From: Saprospiraceae bacterium
GTDB taxonomy: Bacteria; Bacteroidota; Bacteroidia; Chitinophagales; Saprospiraceae
Assembly: GCA_027009605.1 (NCBI GenBank)
Contig: JALVCY010000411.1
Location: 1-9,983 of the forward strand
Direction of reading: 5' to 3'
Length of the DNA: 9,983 bases
Shown: one piece after another, positions 1 through 5,974 of the stretch
Position numbering within the stretch: position 1 is the first letter of the stretch
Layout: each line of letters begins with the position of its first letter
Translations under genes and position numbers: made by a program
The notes under the pieces: model-generated
Told to the model about the DNA's origin: nothing
Seen by the model: the letters and a program-made list of their open reading frames with translations, nothing else
Databases searched by the model: none

Positions 1-17
1 TTGGTGGTTTATTCTTG

Positions 18-75
18 CCTTCGGCGTTCAACTTGTGCTTCGCACGTTCAATTTGCCCTTTGGCGTTCAAGGAGT
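18..75. repeat. Three imperfect ~20-bp tandem units containing CGTTCAA
   Basis: The heptamer CGTTCAA occurs at 25, 45 and 64, each time preceded by a CTTYG-like stretch and in two of three cases followed by YTTG, giving a tandem period of 20 then 19 bp. The array may continue beyond the left edge of the window. It lies downstream of the minus-strand barrel gene and runs towards the octamer array at 96-162. No convincing coding frame crosses it. Function unknown; it looks like replication-slippage or dispersed-repeat DNA. Confidence 0.6.
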
Positions 76-95
76 ACGCTCTTTTGACCGCCTTC

Positions 96-162
96 CCGTT
101 ATACCGTTACACCGTTATACCGTTATACCGTTATACCGTTACACCGTTGTTACACCGTTCAA
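96..162. repeat. Octamer tandem array (CCGTTATA/CCGTTACA)
   Basis: Six consecutive 8-bp units alternate between CCGTTATA and CCGTTACA (96-143). They are followed by an 11-bp variant unit (144-154) and a final CCGTTCAA (155-162). The last unit overlaps the TGA stop of the minus-strand barrel gene (159-161 read in reverse). The GTTCAA core of that unit links it to the ~20-bp repeats just upstream and to the octamers near 9740. There are no spacers, so it is not a CRISPR. Copy number probably varies between strains by slippage (inference). Confidence 0.85.
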
Positions 163-995
163 TAATTCTTCCTGACAAAATGATGGCTGGTACCAAAGAC
201 AATATTGGACTGACCAAAATAGAATTTTTGTTTGGCACGGCCGCGGTCTGACTTAGTCGTCCGGATATCAAACAAATCTATATAGCCGCCTTTTAACTCC
301 GTCTGAACAAAAAACCGATCAAAGAAAGAAATTCTTAATCCCGCCACAGCACTCAAGCCATAACCGGAATAATGAAACTCATCATATCGCTCGTGATTCA
401 ACAAGGTAGTATTGGTTCGGGGATACAAAATCCCATAGCCGACTCCTTCGGTCAAGCTAATCCGCACTTGGTTCAAATTAAGAACTTGATCAAATCGCCG
501 TATCTCGAGATTGGCATAATTTAATCCATCCGTATGCTCAAATTTTAGAAAATCAGTTGTCAAACGAATATCTTTATCTTCCCAAGTTCCATCATACTTC
601 GTCTCCGTGTGGCTGATATAACCATTCATTTTCACGGTTTGGTCATTTTGCATGACATACTTCATGTGGTCGATACCCAAAGAAACCGTCCAATGCTCTT
701 TGACAAAGTAACCGACCCTTAAATTGTACTGTGGAATCGTCAGATAGGACGGGCTAAAATAAGTTTGGAGTTTAAATTTTGATTGTCGGTCTTTGGCCAC
801 CACTTGGCTCAGGGTAAAATCGTAATCTTCACCCAAAAAGGTAATATCCGATTTGGTATAAACACTTCTATTCCAACCCCAATAAATGTAAAACCGGCCT
901 TTTCGGACTAATTGATCCCCAAAATAAGTCTGATTTTGTGCCAACGCACTACTCGAAGTAAATAGTACACTTACTAAAAATACAATTGTTTTCAT
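159..995 (-). CDS. Secreted outer-membrane beta-barrel family protein (hypothetical)
   Basis: A 278-aa protein with a clear Sec signal peptide (residues 1 to about 19, MKTIVFLVSVLF... ending SALA before QNQ). The mature part is rich in alternating aromatic/hydrophobic and polar residues, such as LRVGYFVKEHWTVSLGID, VRISLTEGVGYGILY and SAVAGLRISFFDRFFVQTELKGGY. These read as amphipathic transmembrane beta strands, and the chain ends in an aromatic residue (Tyr), as barrel proteins often do. I infer an 8- to 12-stranded outer-membrane protein of the OmpA/OprF-like or 'porin family' type. No enzymatic motif is visible, so the cargo or role is unknown. The ATG at 995 is preceded at good distance by AAAAGGA (1002-1008 in reverse), one of the few clear Shine-Dalgarno sequences here. 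A TATATTTG promoter box lies about 65 bp upstream. The gene is alone, with repeats abutting its stop codon. Confidence 0.8.
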   Translation of the reverse strand: MKTIVFLVSVLFTSSSALAQNQTYFGDQLVRKGRFYIYWGWNRSVYTKSDITFLGEDYDFTLSQVVAKDRQSKFKLQTYFSPSYLTIPQYNLRVGYFVKEHWTVSLGIDHMKYVMQNDQTVKMNGYISHTETKYDGTWEDKDIRLTTDFLKFEHTDGLNYANLEIRRFDQVLNLNQVRISLTEGVGYGILYPRTNTTLLNHERYDEFHYSGYGLSAVAGLRISFFDRFFVQTELKGGYIDLFDIRTTKSDRGRAKQKFYFGQSNIVFGTSHHFVRKNY

Positions 996-1001
996 GTCGA
1001 T

Positions 1002-1008
1002 TCCTTTT
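1002..1008 (-). promoter_or_regulatory. Shine-Dalgarno sequence of the barrel gene
   Basis: Read on the minus strand this is AAAAGGA, ending 6 bases before the ATG at 995. It supports that start codon, which also gives a complete signal peptide. Most other genes in the window lack such a purine box. Confidence 0.6.
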
Positions 1009-1061
1009 TATGTTCATGGATCTCGCTGTTTTCAGCAAAAAGGTATCGGCTAATGGGTAAA

Positions 1062-1069
1062 CAAATATA
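1062..1069 (-). promoter_or_regulatory. Candidate Bacteroidota -7 promoter box for the barrel gene
   Basis: On the minus strand this reads TATATTTG, an exact match to the TAnnTTTG -7 consensus of the Bacteroidota housekeeping sigma factor. The -33 position carries only a weak GTG (1091-1093 reversed), not a good TTG. A start a few bases downstream would leave a leader of roughly 60 nt before the ATG at 995. Position and orientation fit, but an 8-bp degenerate motif can occur by chance in AT-rich DNA. Confidence 0.45.
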
Positions 1070-1175
1070 AAAGGAATACAGCACATATATCACACTTTAA
1101 CATGATATCTCTGCCCCAAACGAGTATATTCATCCAACTTTAAGTAATTATACTTAGGCCGGTAAGTTAATTGTT

Positions 1176-1304
1176 ATGCTCAGATGGGGTCATCTCAAAA
1201 AATGGGTGCTTTCTCTTTTCATTTGTGTGGTATCCTTTACGGAAGTTTTCAATTTAGGTTTGTATTGGAGAAACAAATCTCAGCGCCGGCTCAATAAGTC
1301 CTGA
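1176..1304 (+). CDS. Possible 42-aa small hydrophobic protein (doubtful)
   Basis: A frame in the 284-bp gap between two minus-strand genes encodes 42 residues starting MLRWGHLKKW, followed by a hydrophobic stretch (about residues 10-31, WVLSLFICVVSF...LGLYW) and a basic tail (RNKSQRRLNKS). This topology is typical of single-pass small membrane proteins with a positive-inside end. Its last 25 bases overlap the 3' end of the convergent gene at 1280-1816. There is no good ribosome-binding site and I recognise no family. It could equally be a chance frame. Confidence 0.2.
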   Translation: MLRWGHLKKWVLSLFICVVSFTEVFNLGLYWRNKSQRRLNKS

Positions 1305-1816
1305 ATTTTTGTCATCCCGTCTGCACTCAGTCCTCCAAACTTCATGTTGGGGCAAAAAGGGATGGATTTGGTCATCTGACACTGACGACAAATCCAAACT
1401 TTGCCCACTTCCTCCGCTTCATCATCATAAAATCGGACGACAAATTCGGAGTCTTTCACAGTCCAATCGCTCTCCTTCCAAGTGAAATTATCCGGATTAT
1501 TAAAGAATTCTACCCAGTCCCCTAACTCCCTTTCGGAAATGGTGACCGCAGATAAACGACTGAGTATCAACCGGTTCTTAAAGACTTTGATTGATTTTAC
1601 GGAAGTCCGGGGAAAATTATAGACAGGATTTCCGAAGTTTTCGATATACACCGACTTTAAGGCTTTGATGGATTTGGGAGAGCTAAAAGTTTCCATTTCT
1701 TCGGCAGAGATGCAGGTTTCACAATAGACATTCCTATCCAATTGATCCCATACATAAATGGAGCCGACCACCAAAATGATCAAGCTAAGCCAAATGAATA
1801 TTTTGATTCGAGTCAT
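1280..1816 (-). CDS. Membrane-anchored hypothetical protein with two CxxC pairs
   Basis: A 178-aa protein with a basic N-terminus (MTRIK), one hydrophobic segment (residues 6-23) and a soluble remainder, so an uncleaved anchor or signal peptide placing the body outside the cytoplasm is likely. It has five cysteines: C32-x2-C35 just after the membrane segment, C143-x2-C146 (WICRQC), and C155 in FCPNMKFGGLSADG near the C-terminus. The spacing suggests two disulfides or a metal site, but I cannot choose between them and recognise no characterised family. The start at 1816 gives the complete membrane segment. A heptamer repeat array begins 9 bp upstream of this start. The gene is divergent from the TonB-dependent receptor at 2025, with about 208 bp between them. 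It has no obvious functional link to its neighbours. Confidence 0.7.
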   Translation of the reverse strand: MTRIKIFIWLSLIILVVGSIYVWDQLDRNVYCETCISAEEMETFSSPKSIKALKSVYIENFGNPVYNFPRTSVKSIKVFKNRLILSRLSAVTISERELGDWVEFFNNPDNFTWKESDWTVKDSEFVVRFYDDEAEEVGKVWICRQCQMTKSIPFCPNMKFGGLSADGMTKIQDLLSRR

Positions 1817-1825
1817 GGGTTATGA

Positions 1826-1860
1826 GGGTTAAAGGTCAAGGGTCAAGGCTCAAAGGTCAG
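1826..1860. repeat. Heptamer array, five units of RGGTCAA type
   Basis: Five back-to-back 7-bp units, starting with GGGTTAA (1826) and followed by variants of RGGTCAA, fill this stretch without gaps. The array begins 9 bp beyond the start codon of the minus-strand CxxC gene, so it would form its leader or promoter region. On the gene's strand the units read TTGACCY, ending TTAACCC. The last unit (GGTCAGA, 1855-1861) can pair with TCTGACC about 18 bp further on. A matching array with the same spacing stands upstream of the arginine decarboxylase gene. Confidence 0.75.
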
Positions 1861-2024
1861 AATTTACAAAACCCCAAAATCTGACCCTAGCCCCCGGCAA
1901 AGATGAGTCCATTCGCCCCCAAAAACAACTTTTAGCCAAAAAAAGCACCACAAAACCCGTTTTTTCGTTCTAATTGTCTTTACTTTGGGATTCCATTTTG
2001 CGAAAGCTACATAACTCCTTTTAA

Positions 2025-4553
2025 ATGAAATATTTTTTACGCCTTTTTGTCTTTTTCTTGCTTTTCGTTCTTCCCTTTTTTGCGCAAGCTCAATCCGGAT
2101 TGACTGTAAAAATTTATGGGCAAGTCACTGATTTTTTGACCGAACAACCGGTAGAATTTGCCACGATTTATGTCGAAAATACTTCTACTTCAACCCAATC
2201 CGATATTAATGGGAGATACGAATTGACCTTGGAAGCCGGAAAAAAACACAATTTAATTATCTCTCGTGCAGGCTATAAGGGCGGCCGGTTTGAGGTCAGT
2301 TCGCTTCGTCCGGGAGAAAAACAAAAAGTAGATTTTGAGCTGGTCTTGGAAGAATCGGATATCGAAGTGGTCGTCAAAGAAAGCAAAATTGAGACCCCGG
2401 GCATGGTTCGGGAAGATGCCAAAAAGCTGATTCGCATGCCCAATGCTTCGGGTAATTTAGAAGCTGTCTTACCCAGCATCGGACTTGGAGTCAGCAGTGG
2501 CTCCGGCGGAGAATTGAGTTCTCAATACAATGTGCGCGGGGGCAACTATGATGAAAACTTGGTCTATGTCAATGACTTTGAAATCTATCGCCCCCAATTA
2601 ATTCGCTCCGGCCAGCAAGAAGGCTTGACGTTTCCGAATATTGATTTAGTCAAGGATATTTATTTTTCTTCCGGTGGATTTCAGCCTAGGTTTGGGGACA
2701 AGCTTTCTTCCGTTTTGGACATTCATTATAAGCGTCCGGACTCTTTGCGAGCATCGGTCGGACTTAGTTTTTTGGGGGGCTCTGCACACGTCGAAGGAGT
2801 GGGTAAAAAGAAGAGATTGCGCTACCTTTTAGGCACTCGATACAAGACGACTCGCTACCTGCTTTCGACCTTGGATGTCCAGGGAGAATACCTGCCGAGT
2901 TTTACAGATATTCAAGCTCACGTCACCTATGATTTTAATCCGCATTGGCAGTGGGCGGCACTTGGAAATTATAATAAAAGTATTTATAATTTTACGCCAA
3001 AAACTCGAAGCACCAGTTTTGGATTAGTGAATTTTGCGCTCAAACTTTACTCCGTTTTTGAAGGCGGAGAACGGGATGAATTCACCAATTCTTTTGGTGG
3101 GACTTCACTCACTTATCTCTCCAATACTTCTCATAACCCCTTCTTTCTCAAGTGGTTAGTTTCTTCGTATCAAAGTGATGAGTATGAGCGATTTGATATT
3201 TTGGGGTATTACTTATTGGGGCAGGTGGACACACAATTGGGCAGTGAGACGGAAGGGGATTTTGTCTCTATTTTAGGCGCCGGCACCCAACATTCATACA
3301 CCCGGAATCACCTACAAAGCAATGTAACAAATTTTGCCCATAAGGGCGGCTGGGAGATAGACTTAGACGATAAAAACGGAGCCGCTCGCAACCATTTTGT
3401 CCAGTGGGGCGCCAAAGCCCAAAGAGAGGATATTCGTGATAAATTAAATGAATGGGAGCGGTTGGATTCCGCTTTATATTCCTTACCTTACAGCGAAGAT
3501 TCTTTATTTTTGAGTAGCGTTTTAAAATCAAAAAATCATTTGGTGTCGATGCGTTATTCTGCTTATGCACAAGACGCCTACACCATTCGCAAAGACAGCG
3601 TCAGGGAAATAAAAATAGTGGCCGGACTGCGCGCCGGATATTGGGATACGAATCAAGAATTTTTTATCACTCCACGCGCACAATTGACCTACAAACCCTT
3701 GCGGGGAAAGAGAGACATCAGCTACCGGTTTGCGATAGGCATGTATTATCAGCCCCCATTTTATCGCGAGATGCGGAATCCGGAAGGCATAATTAATACA
3801 CAGGAGCTTGCGCAAAAATCAATCCATTTTGTCAGTGGATTTACTTGGGATTTCTTTGCAGGAAAACGAGTGCCAAAGAAATTTAGATTTACCACGGAAG
3901 CCTACTACAAAAGGCTGTGGGACTTGGTCTCCTATGATCAAGACAATGTCCGCATCCGCTATGCCGGAAAAAATAATGCCGTAGGATACGTAGCCGGATT
4001 GGACTTGAGAATCAATGGGGAATTTGTCCCCGATGCCGACTCTTGGGTCAATCTTTCTTTCTTGCAAGCCCGTGAAGCGCTGGATGGCGTCAGGCACTAC
4101 AAAAGAGAAATAGGCAAGCCGGATTCTATCTTTGTCAAGTACGTGCCCCGCCCGACCGACCGGTTTATGAACCTGTCCATGTTCTTTCAAGACTATCTAA
4201 AGCACAACAAGAACGTCAAAATGCACATGAATCTAACCGTCGGTACCGGACTTCCTTTCGGAATTAAAGATAATAATATCAAATATCGAAATCCATATCG
4301 CTACAAAGCGTACCACCGCGTCGATATGGGCTTCGGATTTTTGCTTTGGGACGAGAGCCGCCGGCAAAAAAGGCCCCGCCACCCGCTCCGGTTTACTCGT
4401 AGCACTTGGTTGAGTTTTGAAGTATTTAACATGATGGGCGTCTCCAATGTCGCCTCCTATACTTGGATAAAAACCATCTTCAAAAGACAGTATGCCGTGC
4501 CTAACAACTTGTCTTCCAGACGGTTAAATGTCCGTTTGCGTATGGAGTTTTAG
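2025..4553 (+). CDS. TonB-dependent outer-membrane receptor
   Basis: An 842-aa protein, predicted to be an outer-membrane transporter energised by TonB-ExbBD. In order it has: a signal peptide (about 1-22, ending FFAQAQ); a carboxypeptidase-regulatory-like beta-sandwich (about 28-110, VKIYGQVTDFLTEQPVEFATIYV with the NGRYEL turn), the usual N-terminal extension in Bacteroidota; a plug domain (about 135-240, with QYNVRGGNYDENLVYVNDF and SSGGFQPRFGDKLSSVLDI); and a barrel to the C-terminal RLRMEF ending in phenylalanine. It is at the short end of the usual size range. No SusD-type lipoprotein follows, so it is not a standard glycan SusCD pair; the substrate cannot be read from sequence. There is no strong ribosome-binding site, only an A/T-rich leader. 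TTACTTTG (1980-1987) is a one-mismatch -7 box. The SIMPL protein gene follows on the same strand after 74 bp. Confidence 0.92.
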   Translation: MKYFLRLFVFFLLFVLPFFAQAQSGLTVKIYGQVTDFLTEQPVEFATIYVENTSTSTQSDINGRYELTLEAGKKHNLIISRAGYKGGRFEVSSLRPGEKQKVDFELVLEESDIEVVVKESKIETPGMVREDAKKLIRMPNASGNLEAVLPSIGLGVSSGSGGELSSQYNVRGGNYDENLVYVNDFEIYRPQLIRSGQQEGLTFPNIDLVKDIYFSSGGFQPRFGDKLSSVLDIHYKRPDSLRASVGLSFLGGSAHVEGVGKKKRLRYLLGTRYKTTRYLLSTLDVQGEYLPSFTDIQAHVTYDFNPHWQWAALGNYNKSIYNFTPKTRSTSFGLVNFALKLYSVFEGGERDEFTNSFGGTSLTYLSNTSHNPFFLKWLVSSYQSDEYERFDILGYYLLGQVDTQLGSETEGDFVSILGAGTQHSYTRNHLQSNVTNFAHKGGWEIDLDDKNGAARNHFVQWGAKAQREDIRDKLNEWERLDSALYSLPYSEDSLFLSSVLKSKNHLVSMRYSAYAQDAYTIRKDSVREIKIVAGLRAGYWDTNQEFFITPRAQLTYKPLRGKRDISYRFAIGMYYQPPFYREMRNPEGIINTQELAQKSIHFVSGFTWDFFAGKRVPKKFRFTTEAYYKRLWDLVSYDQDNVRIRYAGKNNAVGYVAGLDLRINGEFVPDADSWVNLSFLQAREALDGVRHYKREIGKPDSIFVKYVPRPTDRFMNLSMFFQDYLKHNKNVKMHMNLTVGTGLPFGIKDNNIKYRNPYRYKAYHRVDMGFGFLLWDESRRQKRPRHPLRFTRSTWLSFEVFNMMGVSNVASYTWIKTIFKRQYAVPNNLSSRRLNVRLRMEF

Positions 4554-4586
4554 GCGTTGCTGCTGTTTTATTTAGTTAATAACTGT

Positions 4587-4607
4587 CCAAAAGTTGAAGA
4601 CTTTTGG
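4587..4607 (+). other. Perfect 8-bp stem-loop between the receptor and SIMPL genes
   Basis: CCAAAAGT (4587-4594) and ACTTTTGG (4600-4607) form a perfect stem with a 5-base loop. There is no U-tract after it, so it is not a textbook terminator. It lies 20 bases before the likely start codon at 4628, and its 3' arm runs into GGGAAG, the only purine-rich ribosome-binding candidate there. It may moderate read-through or translation of the downstream gene (inference). Confidence 0.45.
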
Positions 4608-4627
4608 GAAGTTCTAAAAAAAATATC

Positions 4628-5323
4628 ATGAAAAAAACAATGTTGTCATTTATCCTCCTTTTGATGGGTCACTTACTGTTTGGACAAAACATTATGACTG
4701 ATCAAAGAAGATTTATTTCGGTAACGGGAAGTGCCGAAATAACTGTACCACCCGATGAAATAGAACTAAAAATTACATTGAAGGAATACTATGCTAGAGG
4801 TAATCATAAAATTGATTTACCAAAAATTGAAACCAAATTCCTTAACGTACTCGACAAACACCATATTGATAAGGAAAGCATAGTTTTTGGTAGTGCCGAA
4901 TCCTATTATTGGTATTATTGGTGGAATTATAGAAATGACGATTTAAAACAAAAGAGTTATCTAGTTAAATTAGGAAGCTCTACCAACTTTCTATCTTTCG
5001 TTCAAGATTTGAATATGAAAGGCGTGACCTCCCTAAGAATCTCAAAAACAACCAACAAACAGCTACAAACACTTAGAAAAGAGATTAAGATTTCAGCCGT
5101 GAAGGCAGCTAAGGAAAAGGCTAAGTATCTATTGGAAAGCATTGGTGAAAAAGTTGGAAAGGTAATTTCTATTGAAGAAGTGCCGGAAAATCGCAGCTAT
5201 TATTGGCAACAAAATATGCTAAGCAATTCAGTCATCCCCACTAACGCACCTAACGACCGCGTAGATAACGTAGCTGCCATCAAACTTAGATACGAAGTAA
5301 AAGCAAGATTTGAAATTGAGTAA
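4628..5323 (+). CDS. SIMPL domain (DUF541) secreted protein
   Basis: A 231-aa protein with a signal peptide (MKKTMLSFILLLMGHLLFGQ, 1-20), so it acts in the periplasm or outer envelope. The SIMPL/DUF541 signature is clear: ISVTGSAEITVPPDEIELKITLKEY at 30-54, and the helix KISAVKAAKEKAKYLLESIGEKVGKVISIEE at 154-184. The family is widespread and poorly understood; some members have been linked to oxidative stress or envelope integrity, and no reaction can be assigned. I start at ATG 4628, not at the in-frame TTG 4604, because only the ATG puts the basic KK and hydrophobic core at the N-terminus. An odd aromatic loop (YYWYYWWNY, 93-101) interrupts the domain. The TAA stop (5321-5323) is supplied by the end of a transposable element: the ancestral end was probably GAA-TAG, so the encoded C-terminus RFEIE is unchanged. 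Confidence 0.88.
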   Translation: MKKTMLSFILLLMGHLLFGQNIMTDQRRFISVTGSAEITVPPDEIELKITLKEYYARGNHKIDLPKIETKFLNVLDKHHIDKESIVFGSAESYYWYYWWNYRNDDLKQKSYLVKLGSSTNFLSFVQDLNMKGVTSLRISKTTNKQLQTLRKEIKISAVKAAKEKAKYLLESIGEKVGKVISIEEVPENRSYYWQQNMLSNSVIPTNAPNDRVDNVAAIKLRYEVKARFEIE

Positions 5324-5479
5324 CTGTTTAGGTACCCACTGTTTTGGTTAAAAAATGCCCTTTTGCGCCTGTTTTTGCTAAATTTTTTTCACGTAGGGAC
5401 GCACGGCCGTGCGTCCCTACGTCAACATCCGCAAAAATGCCTATTTTTTGCCCTAAAATAGGAGCACCTAAACAGTTAC
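5320..5479. mobile_element. 160-bp MITE-like element, IS66-type ends, 8-bp target duplication
   Basis: The element starts GTAACTGTTTAGGT (5320-5333) and ends with its exact reverse complement (5466-5479), a 14-bp perfect terminal inverted repeat. It is flanked by a perfect direct repeat, GAAATTGA at 5312-5319 and again at 5480-5487, the mark of transposition with an 8-bp target duplication. There is no transposase frame inside, so it must be moved in trans. GTAA termini with 8-bp duplications are hallmarks of the IS66 family as I recall it. The interior holds a 32-bp palindrome. The outer parts match the shorter element at 9009-9065 nearly base for base. Insertion occurred on the stop codon of the SIMPL gene, and the element provides the new TAA. 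Confidence 0.88.
5391..5422. repeat. Perfect 32-bp palindrome inside the MITE
   Basis: The 16 bases 5391-5406 (ACGTAGGGACGCACGG) are the exact reverse complement of 5407-5422, with no loop. It is much more GC-rich than its surroundings. Palindromes of this GTAGGGACGCACGGCC type are, from memory, dispersed repeats in several bacterial phyla. Here it sits in the 98-bp stretch that the short sister element lacks, so it may be a second element nested in the first. As RNA it would form a very stable hairpin between two convergent genes and could stop transcription both ways. Confidence 0.85.
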
Positions 5480-5583
5480 GAAATTGAATAGAATTGGGAA
5501 GGGGGGTGTGTTGGTGTTTACAAAACTTCATTCTGTTTTCGCTCTTGTGATAACAGGGTGCTCTTGGACTTACAAAATTTTTG

Positions 5584-5603
5584 CCGTTCGCTTTAGCGAA
5601 CGG
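5584..5603. repeat. REP-like hairpin A
   Basis: CCGTTCGCT (5584-5592) pairs perfectly with AGCGAACGG (5595-5603) around a TT loop and is followed by TAAAA. It opens a cluster of two similar modules ending in a related hairpin at 5816-5835. Such short palindromes in intergenic clusters resemble REP/BIME sequences moved by IS200-like (RAYT) transposases; no such gene is in the window. Confidence 0.75.
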
Positions 5604-5622
5604 TAAAAAATCAGGATATGCT

Positions 5623-5665
5623 TGGCTTTAGCCACATTTTTACGTACAAATCGGGCTAAAGCCCC
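5623..5665. repeat. REP-like module 1: paired GGCTTTAGCC and GGGCTAAAGCCC
   Basis: GGCTTTAGCC (5624-5633) and GGCTAAAGCC (5654-5663) are reverse complements 20 bp apart, so they can form one 10-bp stem. Each half is also a small palindrome by itself (TGGCTTTAGCCA, GGGCTAAAGCCC). The module is followed by ATAGTTTTG, which recurs after module 2. Confidence 0.75.
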
Positions 5666-5731
5666 AATAGTTTTGGTTTCTAGTCGTCCACTTTGTCGAA
5701 AAGGAGTAAAATTGATTAGTTTCTGCAATTA

Positions 5732-5751
5732 CTGTTTGTTTTAGCGAACGG
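5732..5751. repeat. REP-like hairpin C, a wobble version of hairpin A
   Basis: CTGTTTGTT-TT-AGCGAACGG matches hairpin A except for three C-to-T changes, all in the left arm. In plus-strand RNA each change turns a C-G pair into U.G, so all nine pairs remain possible. It is followed by TAAAAC, as hairpin A is by TAAAAA. Confidence 0.65.
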
Positions 5752-5760
5752 TAAAACTAA

Positions 5761-5796
5761 GGCTTTAGCCGCATTGCTACATGGGGCTAAAGCCCC
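5761..5796. repeat. REP-like module 2: paired GGCTTTAGCC and GGGGCTAAAGCCCC
   Basis: This is a second copy of module 1: GGCTTTAGCC (5761-5770), a 12-bp linker, then the 14-bp palindrome GGGGCTAAAGCCCC (5783-5796), followed by TCATAGTTTTG. The stem-forming parts are kept while the linker differs in sequence and length. Confidence 0.75.
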
Positions 5797-5815
5797 TCAT
5801 AGTTTTGCTTCTTGT

Positions 5816-5835
5816 CCGTTGGTTAAAACCAACGG
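5816..5835. repeat. REP-like hairpin E closing the cluster
   Basis: CCGTTGGTT (5816-5824) pairs perfectly with AACCAACGG (5827-5835) around an AA loop, followed by TAAATAAA. It shares the CCGTT/AACGG outer bases with hairpin A but has a different inner stem, so the arms differ while pairing is kept. The stretch from here to 5974 has no further structure I can support; it separates the cluster from the 3' end of the metallo-hydrolase gene. Confidence 0.75.
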
Positions 5836-5974
5836 TAAATAAAATCTATTTGACTTTATATAATAGTTTTTTTATACGACTTGTGCTAGTTTGGTTTTTA
5901 TGTTTTTCCGGAAACTTGCGACAATTATAAATTATCGAAAAGGGTCAAATGGGGACAAACTTCGACTGCGCCTC

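Noticed and set aside
96..162. CRISPR array
   Set aside because: The 8-bp units are directly adjacent with no spacers, and no cas gene is present.
15..251. 78-residue plus-strand frame
   Set aside because: It reads through the tandem repeats (repeating PLYRYTVI) and into the barrel gene's antisense, so it is repeat-derived.
3268..4190. Three minus-strand frames of 95-123 residues
   Set aside because: They are antisense to the well-supported TonB-dependent receptor and show no domain or signal peptide.
4604..4627. Earlier TTG start for the SIMPL gene
   Set aside because: It would put GSSKKNI before the signal peptide; the ATG at 4628 gives a standard signal sequence.
5328..5531. 67-residue minus-strand reading frame
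   Set aside because: It lies almost wholly inside the 160-bp MITE, and its residues come from the palindrome and the terminal repeats. It is an accidental frame.
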